57,995 nucleotides of DNA, taken from assembly GCA_031119295.1 (NCBI GenBank), contig JAVHYE010000002.1, positions 1 to 57,995 of the forward strand, in the 5' to 3' direction. Below the pieces are notes generated by a model. That model ran no database searches and had not been told where the DNA came from. It was given only the letters and a program-made list of their open reading frames with translations. The position numbers were made by a program, and so were the translations under genes. This DNA comes from Pedobacter sp. (GTDB lineage: Bacteria > Pseudomonadota > Gammaproteobacteria > Pseudomonadales > Moraxellaceae). Below, piece after piece: positions 34,046 through 42,919 of the stretch; the stretch's first letter is position 1, and each line of letters opens with the position of its first letter.

Positions 34046-35938
34046 TCAGAGCTCAATCTGCGTGCCCAGCTCCACCACGCGGTTGGTGGGAATCTGGAAG
34101 AAGTCGGTGGCTGCCGCCGCATTGCGCGACATGCCCACGAACAGCTTTTCCCGCCACATGGCCATGCCTGGTGCCGGCGTGGCGATGATGCGTTCGCGCG
34201 AGAGGAAGAAGCTGGTGTCCATCATGTCGAATTCCAGCTTTTGCGGGCCACACTCTGCCAGCAGCGCAGGCACATCCGGTTGCTCCTTGAAGCCGTAGTA
34301 ACCGGTGATGAGGAAGAAGTTGTGCGAGATTTCCGAGACGGTCACGCGCTCGCTTTCATCGACAAAAGGAATGTCGCGCGTCACCAGCGTCAGCAGCACA
34401 TTGCGCTCATGCAGGATCTTGTTGTGCTTCATATTGTGCAGCATGGCGTGCGGCACATATTTGTGGCTGCCGGTCATGAACACCGCCGTACCCGGCACGG
34501 TTTGCACGCCGGCGCCGGCGCCACCAATCGAATTCACGAAGAGACCCAGCGGCATGGTCTCGTTGGCCAGACGCTCGAAGAGCAGTTCGCGGCCGCGCTT
34601 CCAGGTGGACATGATGGTGAAAACGATGAGGCCGATGAGCAGGGGGAACCAGCCGCCCTGCAGGACCTTCAGCGAGGTGGAGCCGAAAAAGGCCAGGTCC
34701 ACGATGAGGAAGGGCGCGCCGATGAGTGTGGCCACGAAGGGATTCCAGTTCCACAGCTTGCGGGCCACCACCATGGCGAGAATGGTGTCGCAGATCATGG
34801 TCATGGTGACGGCGATGCCGTAGGCCGAGGCCAGATTGCTGGAGGACTTGAAGGTCAGCACCAGCAGGATGATGGCGGCCAGGAGGGCCCAGTTCACGGC
34901 CGGCACATAGATCTGGCCGATTTCACGGGTGGAGGTGTGCTGGATGTCGAAGCGCGGCAGATAGCCCAGTTGCACCGCCTGACGGGTGATGGAGAACACG
35001 CCGGAGATGACGGCCTGCGAGGCGATCACCGCGGCCAGGGTGGCCAGGATCACCAGCGGATAGAGGCCCCATTCCGGCACCAGGCGGTAGAAAGGGTTTT
35101 CCACGGCTGTTGGATCAGACAGCAGCAGGGCGCCCTGGCCACAGTAGTTCAGCAGCAGGGCCGGGAAGACCATATAGAACCAGGCCAGGCGTATGGGCTT
35201 GCGACCGAAGTGGCCCATGTCGGCATAAAGGGCTTCGCCGCCGGTGATGGTCAGCACCACGGCACCCAGGGTGACGAAGGCGATGAACTGGTGCTCGGCA
35301 ATGAACTGCACGGCCCAGACCGGGTTGATGGCGCGCAGCACATCCGGGTGATGGCCGATATTGATGAGGCCCAGCACGGCCAGGGTGGCAAACCACAGGA
35401 ACATGACGGGGCCGAAGAGCTTGCCCATGGAGCCCGTGCCATGGCGCTGTATCACGAAGAGCGAGATCAGCACCGTGATGGTGATGGGCAGCACATAGGG
35501 GCCCAGCACCGGCGTGGCCACCTTGAGGCCCTCCACCGCAGAAAGCACGGAAATGGCCGGGGTGATGATGCCGTCGCCAAAGAAGAGGGCGGCGCCGAAC
35601 AGGCCTGTGGCCACCAGCAGGGCGCGCCGGCGCGGATGCTTGTGCTCGCTGCGCAGGGTGAGCGCCAGCAGGGCCATGATGCCGCCTTCGCCGTTATTGT
35701 CAGCACGCATGATGAAGGCGATGTATTTGAGCGAGACGACGAGGGTGATGGACCAGAAGATCAGGGACAGGATGCCCAGCACGTTTTCCGGCGTGATGGC
35801 GATGCCATGGGCAGCGTGGAAGCATTCCTTGAGCGCATAGAGCGGGCTGGTACCGATGTCGCCAAAGACCACGCCCAGCGCGCCCAGTGTGAGGGCCGCG
35901 GTGGACGATTTGTGACCGTGATGCTCGGTCGCTTGCAT
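34046..35938 (-). CDS. kup: low-affinity potassium uptake protein Kup
   Basis: Inner-membrane K+/H+ symporter of the KUP/HAK family. The N-terminal [26 protein letters not shown] is the family signature, followed by about twelve helices and a ~190-residue cytosolic tail, 630 residues in all. The ATG at 35938 has AGGGG nine bases upstream; the ATG three codons earlier directly abuts AGGGG and is less suitable. The leader folds into a terminator-like structure (separate entry). Confidence 0.95.
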   Translation of the reverse strand: MQATEHHGHKSSTAALTLGALGVVFGDIGTSPLYALKECFHAAHGIAITPENVLGILSLIFWSITLVVSLKYIAFIMRADNNGEGGIMALLALTLRSEHKHPRRRALLVATGLFGAALFFGDGIITPAISVLSAVEGLKVATPVLGPYVLPITITVLISLFVIQRHGTGSMGKLFGPVMFLWFATLAVLGLINIGHHPDVLRAINPVWAVQFIAEHQFIAFVTLGAVVLTITGGEALYADMGHFGRKPIRLAWFYMVFPALLLNYCGQGALLLSDPTAVENPFYRLVPEWGLYPLVILATLAAVIASQAVISGVFSITRQAVQLGYLPRFDIQHTSTREIGQIYVPAVNWALLAAIILLVLTFKSSSNLASAYGIAVTMTMICDTILAMVVARKLWNWNPFVATLIGAPFLIVDLAFFGSTSLKVLQGGWFPLLIGLIVFTIMSTWKRGRELLFERLANETMPLGLFVNSIGGAGAGVQTVPGTAVFMTGSHKYVPHAMLHNMKHNKILHERNVLLTLVTRDIPFVDESERVTVSEISHNFFLITGYYGFKEQPDVPALLAECGPQKLEFDMMDTSFFLSRERIIATPAPGMAMWREKLFVGMSRNAAAATDFFQIPTNRVVELGTQIEL

Positions 35939-35973
35939 GGAGGACATCCCCTGTAATGCCCGGTGCCAATGAA

Positions 35974-36041
35974 AAAAGCCGGCCTGACTCCCCCTCCGGA
36001 AGTGCTGTTCAGTAAAGCAGGAGAGGGGCGTGGCGGCTTTT
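35974..36041 (-). promoter_or_regulatory. structured kup leader with terminator-like stem
   Basis: On the minus strand AAAAGCCG pairs with CGGCTTTT, enclosing CCCCTC/GAGGGG and TGCT/AGCA, and the outer stem is followed by a T-run about 35 bases before the kup start. A TAAGAT -10-like box lies upstream at 36070-36075. The arrangement resembles an attenuator in a roughly 125-base leader; it could also stop plus-strand transcripts. Confidence 0.45.
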
Positions 36042-36166
36042 CGGTGTCTGGCTTTTGAGCAGAGCGTGCATCTTACTCCGGCCTGTGCCGGGAAGCAGCT
36101 ATTGACGGTCCGACAGACTCGGGCTAGCCGGTCCCGGCGGTCCTCGCAAAAAGTCCCCGCCCGGCT

Positions 36167-36194
36167 TTGCCTTTATGGGGCAGTCGTATATCAT
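36167..36194 (+). promoter_or_regulatory. promoter of the tRNA-Ser gene
   Basis: -35 TTGCCT and -10 TATCAT separated by 16 bases, followed by a GC-rich discriminator (GCGCGCC), 36 bases before the tRNA. Confidence 0.6.
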
Positions 36195-36229
36195 GCGCGC
36201 CTCGCGACGGTAGCCCGTCGCGATTCCCT

Positions 36230-36320
36230 GGTGAGGTGGCCGAGCGGTTGAAGGCGCACGCCTGGAAAGTGTGTGTACGTTAATAGCGTACCGAGGGTTC
36301 GAATCCCTCCCTCACCGCCA
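36230..36320 (+). tRNA. tRNA-Ser (anticodon GGA)
   Basis: A 91-base serine tRNA with encoded CCA and a long variable arm. Acceptor stem GGTGAGG/CCTCACC, anticodon loop CTGGAAA (GGA, reading UCC/UCU), T arm GGGTTCGAATCCC. It closely matches E. coli serW/serX. Confidence 0.96.
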
Positions 36321-36321
36321 G

Positions 36322-36367
36322 ACAAATAAAAAAGGGCCCTGCATCGCAGGGCCCTTTTTTATTTGTC
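36322..36367 (+). terminator. intrinsic terminator of tRNA-Ser
   Basis: Long stem CAAATAAAAAAGGGCCCTGC / GCAGGGCCCTTTTTTATTTG with a three- to four-base loop, directly after the tRNA. Confidence 0.92.
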
Positions 36368-36373
36368 CGTCGT

Positions 36374-36489
36374 GAGCGGTCGGACGAGAACACGAGCGGG
36401 TTCGACAACAGGGCAAAGCCCTGTTGAACGCCAGCTTTGCTGGCGGCCCCGAAGGGGCGAGGCCGCAGGCCGAGTAATCCCGACCGCTC
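36374..36489. repeat. multi-hairpin element: four stem-loops inside a closing helix
   Basis: A perfect 10-base closing pair GAGCGGTCGG (36374) / CCGACCGCTC (36480) surrounds four consecutive small perfect hairpins: CAACAGGGC-AAA-GCCCTGTTG, CGCCAGC-TTT-GCTGGCG, GCCCC-GAA-GGGGC and GGCC-GCA-GGCC. Either strand can fold this way. It resembles dispersed elements seen near tRNA genes in other proteobacteria, but only one copy is in this window. Confidence 0.6.
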
Positions 36490-36640
36490 TCCGCTTCAAC
36501 ACCCTACTTGTTTATGCACCTCTTTGGATGTTCTCCCGGCGCAGCCACTTTTCGCTGCCACAGCCCATCGACTGTCGAATGTTCTTCATCTGTTTATAGG
36601 CGCTGGACTTCATAACGATCTCTGCGTTCGCCAGAGACAC
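36490..36640. other. intergenic stretch, nothing recognised
   Basis: No gene, repeat or clear signal seen between the multi-hairpin element and the arylsulfatase terminator. Confidence 0.4.
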
Positions 36641-36677
36641 TAAAAAGAAAAAGCCCCCAATGAAGGGGGCTTTTTGC
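36641..36677 (-). terminator. intrinsic terminator of the first arylsulfatase
   Basis: AAAAAGCCCCC/GGGGGCTTTTT stem with a five-base loop, 31 bases after the stop of the minus-strand sulfatase gene. Confidence 0.88.
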
Positions 36678-36707
36678 TTATTGCCTGACGGACAGCTCGA
36701 AAATGGT

Positions 36708-38240
36708 TCAGTTCTCCATCGAAGCCATGCCGATACCCCCGGCGCCCTTTTGCGATGGCGGGAAGTCCTTCATGCTTTTCTCGAACGTCTCGATATAGGG
36801 GGCAAGGATGGGAATGATCCAGCTGCGCTGTTGCTGCCAGCGGAAGTGGTCACCGGTCTCGGGAGAGCGTTCGTAGGGGTCAAGCTTGATATCGATCACC
36901 AGCCCGCCGGGAATCTGCTTGGCAGCCTCCATCCATTTCTCTTTGACGGCCGTGTGTATCTTCCATTCGTCTACACGCACTGCATTCATGCTGGTTTCGG
37001 CAAAGAAGAAAAACTCATGCCGTTTGGATTTGCCATCCGGCTTGGTCAGCATGTCGATCTGGTTATAGCCATCGAGATGATTCTTGAAGGTTTTGCCGCC
37101 GACAGAGAGACCCGTCAGCAATTGCGATTTCACATCCGTTTTGCCTGCCGCTGCCATCAGGGTGGGCAGCCAGTCTTCGGAGGTCATGAATTCTCCGGTC
37201 CAGGTGTCAGCCTTGATATGCCCCGGCCAGCGCACCAGCATGGGCACGCGAAAGCCACCATCCCAGGTCAGCCCTTTTTCGCCGCGGAAGGAGGCGGAGC
37301 CGCCATCCGGCCAGTGCGCGAGGTTCACGCCATTGTCGGATGTGAAGATGACAATCGTGTTCTTGCTCAGGCCCTCTTTATCCAGTGTATCGAGCAGCTT
37401 GCCCACCAGTGAGTCGAGTTGCAGCAAGGCGTCGGTGTATTCGGTGTGCCCGCTCTTGCCCAGCCATTGTTTGCTGACGTGAATCTTCTGGTGCATGCGT
37501 GAGGGGTTGAACCACAGGAAGAAAGGCTTTTTGGCCGCTTTCTGTTTTTTCACCCAGTCTATCGACATATCGGTGAAGGTATCGTCGATGGTTTTCATGC
37601 GCTCGATAGTGAGGGCGCCTTCATCGCTGATTTTCTGCTTGCCCACACGGCCCCAGCGTGGCTCTTCGGTGGCGTCATCCGTGCTGGTGGCTATGGCATG
37701 GATCATATTGCGCGGAATGCCGGGGAATTTCGGGTCTTTCGGGAAATTGGTCATTTCCGCAATTTCCATCACGTTCAGGTGATAGAGGAAACCGTAGAAC
37801 TCGTCGAAGCCGTGTACGGTCGGCAGGTATTCATTGCGATCACCGATATGCGATTTGCCGAACATGCCTGTTGCGTAGCCTTCGGCTTTCAGCAACTGGG
37901 CGAGGGTGACATCGCTGTCCTGTATGCCGACTTTGGCGCCGGGCTGCCCCACGGCCGTGAGGCCGGTGCGGACCGGATACTGCCCTGTGATGAAGGCGGC
38001 GCGCCCTGCCGTGCAGCTGGGCTGGGCGTAATAATCCGAAATCATCATGCCTTCCTTGGCGATGCGATCGATATTGGTCGTGGTCACGGCGCCAACGCCG
38101 CGGTGATAGGCCGATACATCCATGGGCGCCATGTCATCCACCATGATGACCACGATATTGGGTTTGTCAGCCGCCTGGGCTGAGCCAAGCGCCACAAAGG
38201 CGAGGCCCAGGCTGAGTAGGGCAATTCTCAAAATGTGCAT
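36708..38240 (-). CDS. arylsulfatase (formylglycine-dependent, CxAxR type)
   Basis: A 510-residue exported sulfatase. Signal peptide to ~residue 23 (GSAQA), then the sulfatase fold with metal site NIVVIMVDDM (Asp35, Asp36) and the formylglycine motif CTAGR (Cys76-Arg80), a CxAxR variant of the usual CxPSR. Later conserved parts are GKSHIGD and FTSDNGVN (metal-binding Asp-Asn). Substrate unknown. It has its own terminator and shares the region with a DUF1254 protein and a second sulfatase, all minus strand. Maturation needs a formylglycine-generating enzyme, not found here. Confidence 0.92.
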   Translation of the reverse strand: MHILRIALLSLGLAFVALGSAQAADKPNIVVIMVDDMAPMDVSAYHRGVGAVTTTNIDRIAKEGMMISDYYAQPSCTAGRAAFITGQYPVRTGLTAVGQPGAKVGIQDSDVTLAQLLKAEGYATGMFGKSHIGDRNEYLPTVHGFDEFYGFLYHLNVMEIAEMTNFPKDPKFPGIPRNMIHAIATSTDDATEEPRWGRVGKQKISDEGALTIERMKTIDDTFTDMSIDWVKKQKAAKKPFFLWFNPSRMHQKIHVSKQWLGKSGHTEYTDALLQLDSLVGKLLDTLDKEGLSKNTIVIFTSDNGVNLAHWPDGGSASFRGEKGLTWDGGFRVPMLVRWPGHIKADTWTGEFMTSEDWLPTLMAAAGKTDVKSQLLTGLSVGGKTFKNHLDGYNQIDMLTKPDGKSKRHEFFFFAETSMNAVRVDEWKIHTAVKEKWMEAAKQIPGGLVIDIKLDPYERSPETGDHFRWQQQRSWIIPILAPYIETFEKSMKDFPPSQKGAGGIGMASMEN

Positions 38241-38295
38241 GATGGAGCCTCATCTGCGGTTGAGAGAGAAAACATCTGAAGCAAGGGCAGTTTAA

Positions 38296-38331
38296 AAATC
38301 CTGAATCACCGGGTGCGGTGATTCAGGAGTG
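38296..38331 (-). terminator. intrinsic terminator of the DUF1254 gene
   Basis: Perfect 12-base stem TCCTGAATCACC/GGTGATTCAGGA with a six-base loop, followed on the minus strand by TTTTTAAA. Confidence 0.9.
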
Positions 38332-38341
38332 ATTTGGATGC

Positions 38342-39805
38342 TTACTCCACCAGCTCGAAATCCGGCAGCTTGAAGGATTTATCGAAAAGGGCCTGTGTGC
38401 CGCCGTAGAAGCGCATGGCGGGCAGGGGGCGCAGGCCGGTAGTGGGTATCCAGTTGGATTCCAGTCCGGCCGGCGCTTTCGGGCCGACATAAATCGTTAC
38501 GCCACCATCGGCGTTCTTCTTCATTTTTCCGATGTCGTAGGAGGACAGCGTGGTGCGACCGCTGTCGCTGTAGATGAAGGACATGGTGGCGCGGTTATAG
38601 ACCGTCAGCGCCCAGAATTGTTTGACCGGCATATTCGCGGGCACATCGATCTTGTAGAGCTTGCCGGCCTCCAGAAGTTTTCCGTTCTTGTCCGCCATGG
38701 CCATCATGTATTGCGTGGCGGGCGTGTCGCTCAATTCCTTGGGCATATATGTGCACCAGAAATATTCGGCGGCACGATTGATCAGGTCGATCTTGTCGTC
38801 ATAGACGAAAGTGAAGCGCTTGTTCTTGTCGGTCATCAGCAAGGAGGCGTAATGCCGGTCCTGCCAGTAGAGTCTGTCCCTGGGAATATTGTCGAACCAG
38901 TGCTGCAGATAGAACCAGGCATCGATGACGGCCTGGCGCATGGCGCGTTTGGTGGTTTCGTCAGGCGCAAAGGGTTTTCCCTTCTCGATACCGAGTGAGG
39001 CCAACATGCCCATCATCACCTTGTCCTGGGGATTGGAAGGCTCGACGCTCATGACGGCATACATATCGTCGAAGTGGCGCTCATCGTAATAGGGCAGCGT
39101 CGGGTAGCGCTGGTTGATGGGATCGACGAAGCGTTGCTGGGGCGGGTTTGCCGCTTCAGACAGGTAATACATGCGCAGCTTTTTGGAGTATTGATAAGCG
39201 TCAGCCACGCTCTTGCCGGGTGCAGGGATGGAGCGGAAGGCAAAGGCAATACGGAAATTGGGCGAGGCGACCCGGATATATCCTTTCGGCACTTTTCCCT
39301 TGTAACCGGGCGGCGTGAACAGGAGCTTTCCGCCTTTGCCTTTGTCCAGGCCTGAGGGGCCGACATCGGCAATCGTGAATTGCCAGGCATCCACCACCTG
39401 ACCGTAGATGCTGCCCTCCGCACCGGCAACAGGTACTTCCAGTACTACGGGGCCTTTTCTCAGATCGGTATAGGCAGCGATATAAGGGGTGGAGCTGTTG
39501 GCCGTGATGGCTTCGAGTTTGGGCGTGGCCGTGCCGGAATAGGCAATGATGTCATTGTCTTTCAGTCCCAGTTCTTCAAAGGCGCCGCGGCGCAGGCTGT
39601 AGATCGAGATTGCCGGCATATTCCAGAGCACGGCTTCAAAGGCGCGCTGGTATTTGATCTGGTAATCGAAATCCTTGATGGAGGATGCAGAGCCTGCTGG
39701 CGGTTGTCCGCCATTGGGTAGGGTGCCGTCCTTCGCCATGCTGCTTGTTGTGGTCAGCAGGGCAGCAAGCCCGAGTGCGGCGACTGATTTATGAAGTGAG
39801 CGCAT
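38342..39805 (-). CDS. DUF1254/DUF1214 domain-containing exported protein
   Basis: A 487-residue protein with a signal peptide (MRSLHKSVAALGLAALLTTTSSMA), an N-terminal DUF1254 part (AISIYSLRRG...NSSTPYIAAYTDLRKGPVVLEVP) and a C-terminal DUF1214 part (FWALTVYNRATMSFI...DGGVTIYVGPKAPAGLESNWIPT). The NW(I/L)P end is a family hallmark. Function unknown; such proteins occur widely, often beside hydrolases. The ATG at 39805 has AGGAA upstream. It lies between two sulfatase genes but has a terminator after it and 266 bases before it, so it is probably its own unit. Confidence 0.9.
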   Translation of the reverse strand: MRSLHKSVAALGLAALLTTTSSMAKDGTLPNGGQPPAGSASSIKDFDYQIKYQRAFEAVLWNMPAISIYSLRRGAFEELGLKDNDIIAYSGTATPKLEAITANSSTPYIAAYTDLRKGPVVLEVPVAGAEGSIYGQVVDAWQFTIADVGPSGLDKGKGGKLLFTPPGYKGKVPKGYIRVASPNFRIAFAFRSIPAPGKSVADAYQYSKKLRMYYLSEAANPPQQRFVDPINQRYPTLPYYDERHFDDMYAVMSVEPSNPQDKVMMGMLASLGIEKGKPFAPDETTKRAMRQAVIDAWFYLQHWFDNIPRDRLYWQDRHYASLLMTDKNKRFTFVYDDKIDLINRAAEYFWCTYMPKELSDTPATQYMMAMADKNGKLLEAGKLYKIDVPANMPVKQFWALTVYNRATMSFIYSDSGRTTLSSYDIGKMKKNADGGVTIYVGPKAPAGLESNWIPTTGLRPLPAMRFYGGTQALFDKSFKLPDFELVE

Positions 39806-39981
39806 GAGGTGTTCCTTCTTGTGAGGCATCCAGAGTGCATTCCGCTTATATCAGACGACGAAGACAGGATAGCAAGTGGTTCCAGGTGACGAAGCGGTCA
39901 AGTCCGGAAACTGTTGTACGGTGTTTCGATAACAGGGAGCGGTTGCGTTTAACACCGGTTTTATCGGCCGCTGTGACTGAT

Positions 39982-40013
39982 ATCAAAAAGCCCGCACAAA
40001 GCGGGCTTTTTGA
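39982..40013 (-). terminator. intrinsic terminator of the second arylsulfatase
   Basis: ATCAAAAAGCCCGC/GCGGGCTTTTTGAT stem with a four-base loop, ~60 bases after the sulfatase stop on the minus strand. Confidence 0.88.
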
Positions 40014-40071
40014 TGGGCTAACACCGGAGGGCAATGCAGGCGAAACATCCGGCTTTCATTGCCTGCTCAGG

Positions 40072-41709
40072 TCAGCGCGGATCTCCTCCCACGCCCAGTC
40101 CGATGTCCTTCTTGGGATATTTCTTGAAGGTGGCCGCATGCATGGACTGCAACTGCAGGATGGGGCCATAGACCCATTCATAGTCGCCATTGCTGCGGCT
40201 CAGGCGCTCTTTGGGATCGCGATAGATATCGAAGATCCACGGGGCTACGCCCACCGGCACAAAAGTCGACATGCTGATATTGGAGAAGGGCTGATCAAAA
40301 GGCATGACCTTGAAATAGGCCTTGAACTCGCCCCAACGCAGACCGGAAAACTCGGCCTGGTTGTAGCTGAATACGGCCTGGCGTGCCGTTTCACCGGTAT
40401 CGGACAGCAAGAAGCCGGTCTGGTTGACGCCGTCGATATAGCGTTCTTTGGGAATCTTTGATTCAACACCGCCCAGCGCTAGCGAAGTGTTGAACAAATC
40501 CATGAGGTCGAATAATCCATCGCTGACACGGCCGGCCTTGATCATGCCGGGCCAGTAGGCAATACCGGGAACACGCACGCCACCTTCCCAGGTTGTGCCT
40601 TTGCCGCCACGGAAAGGGGTGTAACCCGAGTCGGGATAGGAGTCTTCTTCCGGGCCGTTGTCCGAGGTGAAGAAAACCAGCGTATTGTCATCCAGCCCGT
40701 TGTCTTTCAGCGTTTGCATAAGGCGGCCGACAATATCATCCACTTCTACCACGGCATCCTTGTAAGGCAGTTTCGACGGACTCTTGCCCTGATAGCCGTC
40801 AGCCGGGTAGTTGTCGAAATGCACTTTGGCAAAAGCGTGCACCAGATAGAAAGGCTTTTTGGCTTCGGCTGAACGCTTGATGAAATCCACAGACCAGTTG
40901 GCAAAGTCCTGATCCACATTACCCATCTGTTTTGGCGTTTCCAGCGGATACACGATCTTGAGATCGCCGCCTTTCTTGCCTTCGACCACCGCGTTGTACT
41001 CACTCTGGCCCTTGAAGGTTTTCAGACGATCAGGGTTCAGCATGAGCTGCGGATATTTCGCGCCATTCATGTACAGGGTGTATTCGCTGACCACGGAAAG
41101 GAAGCCGTGGAATTCGTCAAAACCCACATCCTGAGGCTGCATGCCCTTGCCTTCACCGATATGCCACTTGCCGGACAGGCCGGTGACATAGCCATTCTTG
41201 CTGAGCAGATTGGCGGCGCTCATTTCATCCGCCCAGGGATTCTTGGTGGGACGATCCGATGCCAGCAGGGGGCGAGTGAGGCCGCTGCGTGCCGGAATAC
41301 GGCCTGTCATCAAGGCCGCGCGCGAGGGTGTGCACACTGGTGTGGTGTAGGTTGAAGTGAGTTTCAGGCCCTGCGCGGCAATACGGTCGATATTGGGCGT
41401 CGGTGCGCCCGCCATTTCACCGCCACCAAAAGCGCCCGGGTCGCCATAACCCATGTCGTCCACAAGAATGATGAGGATATTGGGCTTGCGGCCGGTTTTG
41501 GCTTCAAGCTGTTTCAGTTTTTCCTGTACGGCCTTGTCCTGTTCCGGATGCGGAATGGCGGGCTCAAGATAGTCCGCTACGCGTACCGTGCGGTCCCAGC
41601 CTTGCGGCGCGGCTGGGGCGGGGGGCGGCTTGGCCGCCATGCTGAAAGAGCTGGCTAGCAGGCATGTGCCTGCCAGTACATGAATCAAGGAGCCTCTGAC
41701 ATAACGCAT
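40072..41709 (-). CDS. arylsulfatase (canonical CxPSR type)
   Basis: A 545-residue exported sulfatase. Signal peptide to about AAK (residue 25), a ~45-residue Pro-rich and helical lead, then metal site NILIILVDDMGYGD and formylglycine motif CTPSR (Cys126), followed by AALMTGRIPARSGL, GKWHIGEG and FTSDNGPE. This is the common sulfatase pattern, unlike the CxAxR neighbour, and the two proteins are clearly different subfamilies rather than a recent duplication. Substrate unknown. The start MRYVRGSL opens straight into the signal peptide. Confidence 0.94.
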   Translation of the reverse strand: MRYVRGSLIHVLAGTCLLASSFSMAAKPPPAPAAPQGWDRTVRVADYLEPAIPHPEQDKAVQEKLKQLEAKTGRKPNILIILVDDMGYGDPGAFGGGEMAGAPTPNIDRIAAQGLKLTSTYTTPVCTPSRAALMTGRIPARSGLTRPLLASDRPTKNPWADEMSAANLLSKNGYVTGLSGKWHIGEGKGMQPQDVGFDEFHGFLSVVSEYTLYMNGAKYPQLMLNPDRLKTFKGQSEYNAVVEGKKGGDLKIVYPLETPKQMGNVDQDFANWSVDFIKRSAEAKKPFYLVHAFAKVHFDNYPADGYQGKSPSKLPYKDAVVEVDDIVGRLMQTLKDNGLDDNTLVFFTSDNGPEEDSYPDSGYTPFRGGKGTTWEGGVRVPGIAYWPGMIKAGRVSDGLFDLMDLFNTSLALGGVESKIPKERYIDGVNQTGFLLSDTGETARQAVFSYNQAEFSGLRWGEFKAYFKVMPFDQPFSNISMSTFVPVGVAPWIFDIYRDPKERLSRSNGDYEWVYGPILQLQSMHAATFKKYPKKDIGLGVGGDPR

Positions 41710-41893
41710 AAGTCGTCCTTGCCACTTGGCAGTCAGGTGTTTTTTTATGACAAAAAAGGGTGGAGCTGGCCTTCAAATCAGCTGAGGGCGCTAGCGTGTA
41801 TAGCCTCCCGGGGGCAGATTTGCTAGAGCCATGCGCGGCTTTATCTGAGCCGACGATCGCCTTATTGCTAACGCATGGAGCAGGCTGTTTTTC

Positions 41894-42124
41894 TCATTCC
41901 TCCAGCAGCTCTTTCGGTACCTCATTCTTCAGCATCAATCCGCACTGCTCATTCAAGGGATTGAACACAATCACCGCTTCTCCACGTGTCAGCGCGCGAC
42001 GTGCCCTTTCCACGCGTGTGGCCAGCGGTGTGTCATCACCATTGTCCGTGCCATCGCGGGTGACGAAGTCTTCCAGCAGACGGGTCAGGGTATCGGGGTC
42101 CAGCATATTGGGAGGGATGATCAC
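41894..42124 (-). CDS. yheU: YheU-family protein (UPF0270)
   Basis: A 76-residue cytosolic protein similar to E. coli YheU: VIIPPNMLDPDTLTRLLEDFVTRDGTD aligns with [27 protein letters not shown], and RGEAVIVFNPLNE with CGEAVLVWSELHE. Alignment to E. coli sets the start at a GTG at 42124, though the ribosome site is weak; the frame is open upstream into ogt. Function unknown. It lies 61 bases after ogt on the same strand. Confidence 0.88.
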   Translation of the reverse strand: MIIPPNMLDPDTLTRLLEDFVTRDGTDNGDDTPLATRVERARRALTRGEAVIVFNPLNEQCGLMLKNEVPKELLEE

Positions 42125-42185
42125 GGGATATGAGTCCGGCTGCAGGGAGACGCGGATTATTGCGTGAATGCGCTGGGCGGAATAC

Positions 42186-42764
42186 TCAAACCCCGAATAA
42201 AGGCAGGGTACGGTTTTCCAGACGGCGTTTGCCGGAGACTTTTTCCGGCGCGGCATCGTCACGTGCGCCTTCATGCACCAGCAGCCAGTGTTTGCGCGGC
42301 AGGCCGCCGGCATAGCCGGTCAGGCTGCCGTCACTGCCGATAACGCGGTGGCAGGGCACGACGAGGGCGACAGGATTACGCGCATTGGCACTGGCCACGG
42401 CGCGTATGGCTTCGGGCTGACCTATGGCCTGGGCAAGCTGCGCATAGTTCCAGGTTTGTCCGGCGGGAATGCGCCGCAGGGTCTGCCAGACCTGTTGCTG
42501 GAAGCGGGTACCGGAAGCGTGCACGGGAATATGATCCAGCGCGGTGATTTCGCCAGCCAGATAAGCCAACAGGGCATCGTGGATTTCTTCAGGCAGGCGG
42601 CGCTGTTCGCTGGGCACATGGCCGAAGCGACGAGCGAAATACTGGCGAAAGCGGGTTTCGTAATCCTGGAAATCAAGTGCGCAGAGATGGCCGCCGCCAT
42701 GGGCCAGCAGCAAGGTGCCCAGCGGGGAGGGCAGTCTGTCCAGAAAGATCGGGGGCTGATTCAT
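42186..42764 (-). CDS. ogt: methylated-DNA--protein-cysteine methyltransferase
   Basis: Repairs O6-methylguanine and O4-methylthymine by transferring the methyl group to its own cysteine; used once. The 192-residue protein has the Ogt N-terminal domain, the DNA-binding helix (TRFQQQVWQTLRRIPAGQTWNYAQLA) and the active site PCHRVIG (Cys138), followed by GSDGSLTGYAGGLPRKHWLL. The ~20 residues after this are an extra basic tail. Followed by yheU. Confidence 0.95.
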   Translation of the reverse strand: MNQPPIFLDRLPSPLGTLLLAHGGGHLCALDFQDYETRFRQYFARRFGHVPSEQRRLPEEIHDALLAYLAGEITALDHIPVHASGTRFQQQVWQTLRRIPAGQTWNYAQLAQAIGQPEAIRAVASANARNPVALVVPCHRVIGSDGSLTGYAGGLPRKHWLLVHEGARDDAAPEKVSGKRRLENRTLPLFGV

Positions 42765-42876
42765 GGCGGCACTCCTCTGTCGTCATGATTTTCTTGTGAG
42801 AGGCGTTTTACAGCAGTGTCACCGCTGAAGATGACAGTCTGTAGCCGGGCTCTGTTGGGGCTTTGTTGCGGCTTTA

Positions 42877-42907
42877 TAACCCCGGGCAGTTTGTCTGCCC
42901 GGGGTTA
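42877..42907 (-). terminator. hairpin at the end of the polyamine/RND cluster
   Basis: Perfect 13-base stem TAACCCCGGGCAG/CTGCCCGGGGTTA with a five-base loop, 13 bases after the porin stop on the minus strand, followed by TATAAAGCC rather than a T-run. It probably ends the operon. Confidence 0.75.
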
Positions 42908-42919
42908 GTCACAAGCCCC

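Noticed and set aside
34241-35956. 571-codon open frame on the plus strand
   Set aside because: Antisense to kup; composition (Gly/His/Gln/Glu-rich) is that of a complementary shadow.
36374-36489. CRISPR array
   Set aside because: The four hairpins have different sequences and no constant repeat-spacer spacing; no cas genes are in the window.
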